From Holosporaceae bacterium (GTDB lineage: Bacteria > Pseudomonadota > Alphaproteobacteria > UBA3830): 9,293 bases of DNA. This document shows, one piece after another, positions 1-6,913 of the stretch. The DNA lies in assembly GCA_031276835.1 (NCBI GenBank), contig JAISMI010000044.1, forward strand, positions 1 to 9,293, given 5' to 3'. Every line of letters starts with the position of its first letter. The stretch's first letter is position 1. A model generated the notes under the pieces. That model had not been told where the DNA came from, ran no database searches, and saw only the letters and a list, made by a program, of their open reading frames with translations. The translations under genes were made by a program, and so were the position numbers.

Positions 1-58
1 CGAAAATCTCCATAAAGGCGAACACCAATGGAGAGGCGGGACTAAGCTGGAAATATAG
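1..58 (+). CDS. Possible 3' end of a convergent plus-strand gene (C-terminal tail only)
   Basis: From base 2 a plus-strand frame runs open to a TAG at 56-58 and encodes 18 residues ending HQWRGGTKLEI. The W-x-G-x-x-x-hydrophobic-[QE]-hydrophobic pattern resembles the last OB-fold strand of RecJ-type single-strand exonucleases, which commonly end near W-x-G followed by a QL. That would make it the tail of a convergent recJ. The match is short, judged from memory, and spacing upstream of the Trp is imperfect. A minus-strand frame is also open here. The bases between this stop and the aminopeptidase stop (59-98) hold nothing else recognisable. Confidence 0.25.
   Translation, partial: ENLHKGEHQWRGGTKLEI
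3..34 (-). terminator. Candidate intrinsic terminator downstream of the aminopeptidase gene
   Basis: Reading the minus strand, TCTCCAT (34 to 28) pairs perfectly with ATGGAGA (13 to 7) around a 14-base loop. The loop can add a small inner GG/CC pairing, and TTTT follows (6 to 3). The position, 65 bases after the aminopeptidase stop, suits termination of the minus-strand cluster. The stem is only 7 pairs with moderate G/C, and the T run is short before the window ends, so the call is tentative. Confidence 0.3.
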
Positions 59-98
59 ATATTAAGTTGCTCAAGAATATTCCATCGCGAGAACACTC

Positions 99-1733
99 CT
101 AAATAAAATTGGAAATTTCAGCCAATAGCCAGGTCAAAACGTTACTATCTAATTTTAATGTGGAAATTATTTTTTGGTTATATTTTTTTATCCAGTTTAT
201 TTCCTCTTGGGTTAGCATATCGTACTCGATCAATTTGCGATCGAATGGAATCAGCGATAAAGTTTCAAAAGACAGAAATCCAGCGTCTTCGTCCTTCACC
301 AACATCATGTTTTCCAGGCGAATTCCAAAACTATTGGCCAGATAATATCCAGGCTCGTTGGAAATAACCATTCCCGATTGGAGCGGAACAGCGTTACCTC
401 GAGAAATAGCAATTGGGTCTTCATGAACTTGCGACATGTATCCAACGCCATGTCCCGTAGAATGATCGTAATCTTTTGCGTATTTCCATAAAAATTGGCG
501 AGCCAGCGGATCTAGTTGCGATCCCGTTGTTCCCGTCGGAAATTTTGCGTTTGCTAAAGCGATATGTCCCTTTAGCGTCAAGGTATAGAAAAATCTCTGT
601 TCGTCGGTTGCTTTATGTCGGCATAAGGTTCTAGTGATATCCGTTGTACCGCGTTTATATTGTCCTCCGGAATCAACAAGTAGAATATTATCAATCGATT
701 TGTTGGAGGAGAGGGTGGGGGAGTAGTGAACAATCGCCGCATTTTTATCCGCCGCAGCTATAGTTGGAAAGCTTTCGCCGATAAAACCATCCTGCCGTTC
801 CCGAAAATACAATAATTTTTTAGCGACGTCCAACTCTGTAATTTTTTTGCCGCTGCTGTGAAACCAATGCAAAAAATCAATAATGGCGACAGAATCTTTT
901 TGGACGGCCAATTTAATATCCTCTATTTCCGCTTTGCTTTTTATAGATTTTGGAAAAGTCAGCGGATTTTTTACGTCAATGAAATTGGAATGTTTTAAAT
1001 AAAAGGGAGTCTGAGACTTGTCCGCGCCAATTCTAGAAAATTTTAACATATCGTTCGGTAAATCGCTTTCGCGTTTGAATCCGTTGGACGTATTGTATCG
1101 GTCGTCCAGATATAAAGAATGCTCTCCCTGTTTCGCGACCAATAGACGGCATAAAATAATCGGAGCATATTTCCTGTTTAGATCTCGAATATTCAATAGC
1201 CAAGCAATGGCGCAGGGATCGCAAATTAAATAAGCGTCCAAATTGTTTTCAGAAATTGCGTCCGTAATATGAAAAAGTTTATTTTCGAACTCGTTTAGGC
1301 GATAAAATCCCAAATCGAATTTTTCCGGAGACGAATTTAAGGTTTTTTCCAAATCTATTGAAATGAATTTATGACTTTTTAATTTGTCGGCGAAAAATTC
1401 CATCTCCCGATGAGTATAATATTTGCCGTCGCAGGCTATGTTGCCGTTTGGCGGTAAATTTTTATCCATCCATTTTATAATTTCATCATTTTTTAGATTC
1501 AAAATTTCGAATTTATTGGGATCGACGGTCAATTCTGCCGCAAGTTTATAGCGTCCGTCCACAAATAAAGCGGATTTTTCACGGCCAATTACAATGGCTC
1601 CATCGGAAGATTCCAATCCGGTAATCGATTTGATGAAGTCGTCGGATTCATCAAATACGCCTCGATACTTGCCATTTTTTCTATGTAAAATTGCATCTAT
1701 GCCTTTTGGGAATAAGTTTGCTCTATTGTTCAT
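99..1733 (-). CDS. pepP: Xaa-Pro aminopeptidase (M24B, three-domain aminopeptidase P)
   Basis: Cytosolic metallopeptidase that removes an N-terminal residue preceding proline. The start is taken as ATG at 1733, giving 544 residues beginning MNNRANLFPKGIDAI. A longer frame to 1820 exists but would overlap the DsbB-like gene by almost 100 bases. Two creatinase-like N-terminal domains (about 5-130 and 140-270) precede the pita-bread catalytic domain (about 275-510). All five metal ligands are present: D354 (VDSGGQY), D365 (TTDITR), H428 (TGHGVG), E460 (NEPGYY) and E474 (RLENM). Their spacing is very close to human cytosolic XPNPEP1. The catalytic histidines are H336 (IVHYSP) and H437 (VHEDP). 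No signal peptide is seen. The protein is somewhat shorter than typical relatives of about 600 residues. There is no strong Shine-Dalgarno; the start overlaps the upstream gene by 11 bases. It is the last minus-strand gene of the cluster. The symbol follows common use, although the three-domain form differs from E. coli PepP. Confidence 0.93.
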   Translation of the reverse strand: MNNRANLFPKGIDAILHRKNGKYRGVFDESDDFIKSITGLESSDGAIVIGREKSALFVDGRYKLAAELTVDPNKFEILNLKNDEIIKWMDKNLPPNGNIACDGKYYTHREMEFFADKLKSHKFISIDLEKTLNSSPEKFDLGFYRLNEFENKLFHITDAISENNLDAYLICDPCAIAWLLNIRDLNRKYAPIILCRLLVAKQGEHSLYLDDRYNTSNGFKRESDLPNDMLKFSRIGADKSQTPFYLKHSNFIDVKNPLTFPKSIKSKAEIEDIKLAVQKDSVAIIDFLHWFHSSGKKITELDVAKKLLYFRERQDGFIGESFPTIAAADKNAAIVHYSPTLSSNKSIDNILLVDSGGQYKRGTTDITRTLCRHKATDEQRFFYTLTLKGHIALANAKFPTGTTGSQLDPLARQFLWKYAKDYDHSTGHGVGYMSQVHEDPIAISRGNAVPLQSGMVISNEPGYYLANSFGIRLENMMLVKDEDAGFLSFETLSLIPFDRKLIEYDMLTQEEINWIKKYNQKIISTLKLDSNVLTWLLAEISNFI

Positions 1734-2232
1734 CTTCGTCGAAAATTTTAAAACAGATCCATAAATATGTAAGCAGAAATATAAATATCGCCAAGAAATA
1801 TGCGCTATCGGGTATTCCAAATAGCGTAGAGTTAATGTTGGCGCAGGATTCCGTCATATTTCTTAATACAATGGCTTCCATTTCTTCTACGGAAACATTT
1901 TGCGGAATATTTTCGCGTAAAAACCAATCTCCTATAATATTATATTGCAGAAGTAAATTACAGAGGGCGGCAGCTCCTCCGACGGCCAATACCAAACATG
2001 AGAAATTCACCAGTTGTTTGTAGATGATTCGATTATTTTTTAAAAGTAAAGCTAAAGTGATAAATATTATGCATACAACCACGCTGCCTCTTTGAATCAA
2101 TTGCAGTTTACATGGAATATTTTGAAAAAAATATTCGGATATGAATGAATAAATAAAGGGAGCGTATAAAATAAAAAGACTAATTGGAAGTCCAACATGC
2201 GGATGCGATATTTTTTTAAAAAATTCCTTCAT
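1723..2232 (-). CDS. DsbB-like four-helix membrane protein lacking two of the four catalytic cysteines
   Basis: A 169-residue protein with four likely membrane helices (about 13-32, 49-64, 74-95, 142-161), the DsbB layout and size (E. coli 176). The first external loop carries IPCKLQLIQRG (39-49), aligning with the DsbB signature PCxLCxxxR. The segment ESCANINSTLFGIPDSAYFL (128-147) aligns with the region around the last catalytic cysteine of DsbB. DsbB reoxidises periplasmic DsbA and passes electrons to quinone using C41-C44 and C104-C130. Here C41, R48 and C130 are present, but position 44 is Gln (codon CAA) and no cysteine occurs between C91, inside helix 3, and C130. C54, C79, C91 and C160 all fall in predicted helices. 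The four-step relay cannot run in the usual way, so this may be a diverged or decaying DsbB. Placement after the YqaA-like gene supports the family call. Clear Shine-Dalgarno upstream; the end overlaps the next gene by 11 bases. Confidence 0.78.
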   Translation of the reverse strand: MKEFFKKISHPHVGLPISLFILYAPFIYSFISEYFFQNIPCKLQLIQRGSVVVCIIFITLALLLKNNRIIYKQLVNFSCLVLAVGGAAALCNLLLQYNIIGDWFLRENIPQNVSVEEMEAIVLRNMTESCANINSTLFGIPDSAYFLAIFIFLLTYLWICFKIFDEDEQ

Positions 2233-2236
2233 ATTT

Positions 2237-2241
2237 TCCTC
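2237..2241 (-). promoter_or_regulatory. Shine-Dalgarno for the DsbB-like gene, overlapping the upstream stop
   Basis: GAGGA on the minus strand lies 4 bases before the ATG at 2232 and overlaps the TGA stop of the YqaA-like gene (2242-2240). It is the clearest ribosome site in the window and fixes this start. Ribosomes finishing the upstream gene would end on top of it, favouring coupled translation. Confidence 0.6.
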
Positions 2242-2821
2242 ATATAAATATTTTTACCAATAAGAATCCAATAATAACACTAATAATTATTAAAAATAAT
2301 GTAATTTTTTTATGTTTTTCAATAAAATTCAGAAATTGTTCTCCGAATATTTTGCAGATCATCGACAAGACCAAAAATCGCATACTTCTTGTGATCATAG
2401 AAGCAACGGCGAATGTGCATAGATCTATTTTTGCAAATCCGCTTGCTATGGTGACTATTTTGTAGGGAATGGGAGTTAATCCCTTGGCGCATATGATCCA
2501 AAAAGCCCATTTGTTTAATGTAATGACGATTTCTTCGAATTTTTCCACCTGTCCATAAAAGGCGAGTATTTTGGCTCCGATCAATTGGAAAAACGCATAT
2601 CCTATATAGTATCCTAAAAATCCGCCGAGTACCGAGGCTAACGTACACATGGCGGCATAATATATTGCTTTATCTCTATTTTTTGCGACAACTATGGCGA
2701 GAACCGGATCCGGAGGAAGTGGAAAAAAAGAACTTTCAATGAAAGACACAAACATTAATACTCCGACGGCGTTTTTGCTTTCGGCCTGTTTCATCATCCA
2801 ATTATAAAGTTTTTCTATCAT
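2240..2821 (-). CDS. YqaA/DedA-like membrane protein (VTT/SNARE-associated domain family)
   Basis: Integral inner-membrane protein of 193 residues, close to the usual size of YqaA-type DedA relatives. The family landmarks are visible: acidic-proline segment FIESSFFPLPPDP at 27-39, a glycine-rich stretch GGFLGYYIG at 66-74, and the conserved half-helix motif KGLTPIPYKIVTIASGF at 113-129. A hydrophobic C-terminal helix ends the protein (about 172-193). DedA-superfamily proteins are linked to envelope integrity, membrane potential and, in some members, lipid-carrier flipping. The role of the YqaA branch is not settled, so no substrate is assigned. The start ATG lies one base after the dnaE stop, with AAGAGA as a weak ribosome site. 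The next gene is a DsbB-like protein, a pairing I recall as recurrent in Alphaproteobacteria. No frame damage is seen. Confidence 0.9.
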   Translation of the reverse strand: MIEKLYNWMMKQAESKNAVGVLMFVSFIESSFFPLPPDPVLAIVVAKNRDKAIYYAAMCTLASVLGGFLGYYIGYAFFQLIGAKILAFYGQVEKFEEIVITLNKWAFWIICAKGLTPIPYKIVTIASGFAKIDLCTFAVASMITRSMRFLVLSMICKIFGEQFLNFIEKHKKITLFLIIISVIIGFLLVKIFI

Positions 2822-2822
2822 T

Positions 2823-5800
2823 TTATCTCTTGATCTTTTCGATTACGTTGCCAATTCCGACGACGTTTTGGAGGTCGAGTATATCATATGAACTAAGAAA
2901 AAATTTATCCGGCGGCAAGAGTTTTTTATTTTCCGATAACAGCAACTCGATGGAGCAATTTCCATTTTGTTTGAAATTATCTATCAAGTTTTTTATTTCG
3001 ATCAATTCGTTTTTATTGCTAACTTTTATTTGTATAATTTTTTGAGCGGGAGAGGGAGCAATTTGCTTAGGAGACTGACGCGACGTTAAAAATGGTCGGC
3101 GCGGATCAAATTTTTGCATTTTATCTATAATCACGCGCAATTGTTCTCCATTTTTATGGCAAGTAATGTCGATTATCACGATATTTCCCACTTCAATCGC
3201 GCTTTCATATTTTTCTAACGATTCCGAAAACATAGTGGCATTTGAAATTCCAGACAAATCGGAAATTTGCATTATGCAAAATTTATTTTGGCTTTTATTG
3301 GTCTTTTTAAATTCAAATCCATTGATAACCACGACCACTTTTGATTTTGCAAGCTCCTTTGCTTCCTCTAAAGACGGTAAATTAGATTGTTTTATTATGC
3401 TTTCGTACTGTTGTATCGGATGGGACGATATATAAAATCCTATGGCCGAGAATTCCTGCTGAAGTTTTTCCGTTTCATTCCAAGGTGGAACGTCCAGCAG
3501 TTTCGGATACGATTTTTCAAATAGATTTTCCTGTTCGGCGGAAGGTTTGATGGATAGAATTTGATCCAGCGACTCCAATATTTGTTTTCTATTGTCGTGC
3601 AGTTTATCGAATACTCCCGATTTTATGAAATTTTCTAGAAATCTTCGATTTAAAATCTTATAGGGAGCTAGACGCTCGACGAAATCAAAAATTGACGAAT
3701 AGGGACCGTTGGCGTTACGTTCCTTTACTATTTCTTTTACCATGAGCTCGCCGCTTCCTTTGATGGCCGCCAGACTATACACAATTGCGTTTTGCGAATA
3801 ATCTATAACGAAGTCGCTTTCGGAAGCGTTTATATCCGGAGGAATAATTTTCAATCCATTTTTTTGAGCGTCCTGATAATAGATATACAATTTATCGGTA
3901 TGATTCATATCAAGAGTCATACCGGCGGTGAAAAACTCCATGGTATAATTGGCCTTCAGAAACGCCGTTTGATAGGTCAGCAATCCGTACGGAGTGGAAT
4001 GCGATTTGTTGAATCCGTAGCTGGCGAATTTATTCATTTGTTCAAACAAATGCTCGGCTACGCTCAAAGATATTCCCCGTTCTACGGCGCCGCTGATGAA
4101 ACGTTTCTTTTGGGATAGCATTTCCTCTTTATTTTTCTTTCCCATCGCCCGCCGTAAAATATCCGCTTGTCCCATACTATATCCGCCGACGGATTGGGCG
4201 ATTTGCATAACCTGTTCCTGATAGACCATAACTCCGTGAGTTTCCGACAAAATAGGTTCGAGTTTTTCATGCAGATACGTAATTGGCTCTAGGCCATTTT
4301 TGCAGGCGATGTACTTGGGGATATCGTCCATCGGTCCTGGACGATAGAGGGCCACCAAAGCGATAAGATCTTCAATTCTATCCGGCTGCATTTTTTTTAG
4401 AACGTCGCGCATGCCTCCGCTTTCTATCTGGAACACGCCGATGCAATTTACTTTTTTCAGAAGATCAAACGTTTTTTTATCGTCCAGCGGAATTTCATGC
4501 GCCGTAAGATTGACGTTGCGCTTTTTTATGAGATCTAAAGTTTTCTGGATGACGGTTAAGGTTTTCAATCCGAGAAAATCAAATTTTATCAGGCCGGTAC
4601 TCTCGATGTATTTCATGGAAAATTGCGTAACCGGCATGGTGGATTTTGCATCCTTGTAAAGGGGAATCATATTTCGAAGATTTTTATCGGAAATAACCAC
4701 TCCGGCTGCATGCACTCCAGGATGGCGGTATAATCCTTCAAGTTTTAGAGCTGTTTCCATAAGAGTTTTTACCTGCGGATCCGTATCTATCAGATCGCGC
4801 AGTCCCTGTTCCGAATCTATTGCCTCCTGCAATGTGAGAGGATTGGTAGGATTAAAAGGTATCATTTTGGAAATTTTATCCACAAAGCCGTAGGCCATAG
4901 CCAATACTCGTCCAACGTCTCGAATAACCGCCTTTGCCTGCAGTTTACCGAAGGTTATTATTTGGGCGACCGATTGATATCCATATTTTTTCTGCACATA
5001 GGAAATTACTTCGTCCCGTCTCTCCTGGCAGAAATCTATATCAAAGTCCGGCATGGAAATGCGGTCTGGATTCAAAAATCTTTCGAAAAATAATTTGAAT
5101 CTTATGGGATCCACATCGGTAATCTGCGCCGACCAGGCGACGATGGATCCGGCTCCGGATCCTCTGCCTGGACCGACCGGAATATTCTGGGATTTCGCCC
5201 AACCGACATAGTCGGCGACTATTAAAAAGTATCCGCAAAATCCCATTTTTTGTATTACCGCCAATTCATACTCGAGCCTTTCGAAATATTGAGCGCGGAT
5301 TTCCAGATAATTTTCTTGATCTTTAAATTTTTGTAATTTTATTTCCAGTCCTTTGACGGCTATATCTTGCAATTCCTCTTCTTGGGATTTTCCGCTTTCC
5401 GTTTTGAATATCGGAGGAAGCGGTTTTTGGATTTGCAGCATAAAAGAACAGCGTTTGGCAAGATGCGCAGTGTTGGCGATCGCTTCCGGAAGATCGTCGA
5501 ATAAAGCCGTCATTTCTTCGGAAGTCTTAAAATAAAAATTCGGAGACGACGTTTCCCGTTCCAAATCGTATATGGTGCGCCCCTGATTTATGCAAATTAA
5601 GACGTCGTGGGAATAAAAATAATCCGGATACGGATAACAAACGTTGTTTGTGGCCAAAATAGGAAGTTTAAAATCGTAGGCCAAAGAAATTGCGTCTTCT
5701 TCTATTTTATTTTCCAATTCATTGCCGTGACGCGACAGTTCCACGTATAATCGATTTTTAAAATGTTGATCAAGAAAAGATATATATTTTCGAGCTTCGT

Positions 5801-6242
5801 CGATATTATTTTCCAGCAGCAGAGCGCCCAACGATCCATAAATTCCTCCGGTGGCTAATATCAGATCTTGGGAATACTTGGACAGCAAATCTAATGAAAC
5901 TTCTGGATACATTGCCGATGAAGATTCCAGGTGCGCGCTGGAGACCAATTGAATCAGATTTTGGTATCCGTTTTTATTTTGAGCATATAATAAAACGCTT
6001 GTTGGGCGATCGATTTTTTGTGTATGCTGAATATTTAGTTGGCAGGCGATTATGGGTTGAACGCCGTGTTCGGCGCATTTTGTGGAGAATTCCAGAGCTC
6101 CAAAAAGATTATTGGTATCCGTGACCGCCACCGCCGGCATTTTATTGTCCTCGCAGAGTTGCACCAGTTTTTCAATCCTTATTGCTCCTTCCGCAAGAGA
6201 ATATGCAGAGTGTAATTTTAAATGAACGAAATCATTTTTCAT
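2823..6242 (-). CDS. dnaE: DNA polymerase III subunit alpha (replicative C-family polymerase)
   Basis: Catalytic subunit of the chromosomal replicase, 1139 residues against 1160 in E. coli. In order: PHP domain (about 5-270); palm and nucleotide-binding region with GPGRGSGAGS at 357-366; catalytic aspartates D401 and D403 in PDFDIDF and D555 in FDFLGLKTLT, the same numbers as in E. coli; a helix-hairpin-helix region near 820-860; an internal beta-clamp-binding peptide QENLF at 904-908; an OB-fold from about 968 (KVVVVINGFEF) to about 1040; and a C-terminal domain to 1139. The PHP metal site is degraded: the HxH motif reads K9-L-H11 and the usual Asp-His reads D42-T43. This polymerase therefore should not proofread through PHP and should depend on a separate DnaQ epsilon subunit, which is not in the window. 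The start overlaps the lolD stop (ATGA). A GAAGGAAG at 6255-6262 lies rather far upstream, with 12 bases of spacing. Confidence 0.98.
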   Translation of the reverse strand: MKNDFVHLKLHSAYSLAEGAIRIEKLVQLCEDNKMPAVAVTDTNNLFGALEFSTKCAEHGVQPIIACQLNIQHTQKIDRPTSVLLYAQNKNGYQNLIQLVSSAHLESSSAMYPEVSLDLLSKYSQDLILATGGIYGSLGALLLENNIDEARKYISFLDQHFKNRLYVELSRHGNELENKIEEDAISLAYDFKLPILATNNVCYPYPDYFYSHDVLICINQGRTIYDLERETSSPNFYFKTSEEMTALFDDLPEAIANTAHLAKRCSFMLQIQKPLPPIFKTESGKSQEEELQDIAVKGLEIKLQKFKDQENYLEIRAQYFERLEYELAVIQKMGFCGYFLIVADYVGWAKSQNIPVGPGRGSGAGSIVAWSAQITDVDPIRFKLFFERFLNPDRISMPDFDIDFCQERRDEVISYVQKKYGYQSVAQIITFGKLQAKAVIRDVGRVLAMAYGFVDKISKMIPFNPTNPLTLQEAIDSEQGLRDLIDTDPQVKTLMETALKLEGLYRHPGVHAAGVVISDKNLRNMIPLYKDAKSTMPVTQFSMKYIESTGLIKFDFLGLKTLTVIQKTLDLIKKRNVNLTAHEIPLDDKKTFDLLKKVNCIGVFQIESGGMRDVLKKMQPDRIEDLIALVALYRPGPMDDIPKYIACKNGLEPITYLHEKLEPILSETHGVMVYQEQVMQIAQSVGGYSMGQADILRRAMGKKNKEEMLSQKKRFISGAVERGISLSVAEHLFEQMNKFASYGFNKSHSTPYGLLTYQTAFLKANYTMEFFTAGMTLDMNHTDKLYIYYQDAQKNGLKIIPPDINASESDFVIDYSQNAIVYSLAAIKGSGELMVKEIVKERNANGPYSSIFDFVERLAPYKILNRRFLENFIKSGVFDKLHDNRKQILESLDQILSIKPSAEQENLFEKSYPKLLDVPPWNETEKLQQEFSAIGFYISSHPIQQYESIIKQSNLPSLEEAKELAKSKVVVVINGFEFKKTNKSQNKFCIMQISDLSGISNATMFSESLEKYESAIEVGNIVIIDITCHKNGEQLRVIIDKMQKFDPRRPFLTSRQSPKQIAPSPAQKIIQIKVSNKNELIEIKNLIDNFKQNGNCSIELLLSENKKLLPPDKFFLSSYDILDLQNVVGIGNVIEKIKR

Positions 6243-6913
6243 TGTCTTAGCAATCTTCCTTCTGAGATTAGAAATTTCTTATCCATTTTTTCCGCAAGGT
6301 CATAATTGTGGGTGGCGATTAGGGCGGACATTTCCGTTTTTTGGGCGACGCGCATCAGATCGTCAAACGCCAAAGAGGCAGTTTCCGGATCTAGGTTTCC
6401 GGTCGGCTCGTCCGCCAAAAGTAATATCGGATCGTTGGCCAGCGCGCGCGCAATGGCGACCCGCTGCTTCTGTCCGCCGGATAATTCAGATGGAAAAGAA
6501 TTCAATTTATCCTCCAAACCAAGATCGCACAGCAAAGAAGACGCCTTCTGTTGGGCGATTTTATTGGATATTCCGCCAATTAATAGCGGCAGCATGACAT
6601 TTTCCAACGCAGAAAACTCCTGCAACAAATGGTGATACTGATAAACAAATCCGATTTTCGAAAGTCGCATAAAAGTTTTTTCTTCGTCGGATATTTTTTC
6701 TATGTTTTTGCCCTCCACAAATACGGATCCGCTTGTTTGAACGTCCAACAATCCGGCGATATGTAGCAGAGTCGATTTTCCGGAACCGGACGGTCCAAGC
6801 AACGCTATAAATTCAGACTTTTTTATGGATAAGGAAACCTCCTTCAGCACAAAAGCGTCGTTTTTATCGTACCGTTTACTTATGCCGTCTAAAAATATCA
6901 CGTCTGAGTTCAT
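6239..6913 (-). CDS. lolD: Lipoprotein-releasing system ATPase LolD
   Basis: Cytoplasmic ATPase that powers lipoprotein release by the adjacent LolC/E-type permease. The 224 residues hold a complete ABC nucleotide-binding domain: Walker A GPSGSGKST at 40-48, Q-loop Gln92 in VYQYHHLLQEFSALENV, signature LSGGQKQR at 144-151, Walker B ILLLADEP at 163-170 with catalytic Glu169, D-loop GNLD at 172-175, and H-loop His202. The text around the Q-loop and the D-loop fits the LolD/MacB/FtsE branch. The neighbouring LolC/E-type permease, joined by a 4-base ATGA overlap, decides for LolD. The stop in turn overlaps the dnaE start by 4 bases. No Shine-Dalgarno of note precedes the start (only a weak GAGA), so coupled re-initiation from the permease is likely. 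Confidence 0.95.
   Translation of the reverse strand: MNSDVIFLDGISKRYDKNDAFVLKEVSLSIKKSEFIALLGPSGSGKSTLLHIAGLLDVQTSGSVFVEGKNIEKISDEEKTFMRLSKIGFVYQYHHLLQEFSALENVMLPLLIGGISNKIAQQKASSLLCDLGLEDKLNSFPSELSGGQKQRVAIARALANDPILLLADEPTGNLDPETASLAFDDLMRVAQKTEMSALIATHNYDLAEKMDKKFLISEGRLLRQ

Noticed and set aside
38..55. GGTKLEI resembling the J-segment of antibody light chains
   Set aside because: A seven-residue chance match in a bacterial context with no immunoglobulin sequence upstream.
75..90. Short palindromes GAATATTC and TCGCGA in the 59-98 gap
   Set aside because: Too short and isolated to call an operator, terminator or repeat.
1..96. Minus-strand frame open from a GTG at 96 to the window edge (begins VFSRWNILEQLN)
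   Set aside because: AGGA abuts the GTG directly with no spacing, no family is recognised, and the same bases fit a convergent gene end and a hairpin better. It cannot be excluded without more sequence.
1734..1820. 29-codon N-terminal extension of the aminopeptidase
   Set aside because: It would overlap almost the whole C-terminal part of the DsbB-like frame, and family alignment begins naturally near the ATG at 1733.
3792..4118. Plus-strand open frame of 108 codons inside dnaE
   Set aside because: Lies opposite conserved polymerase sequence, with no ribosome site or recognisable domain.
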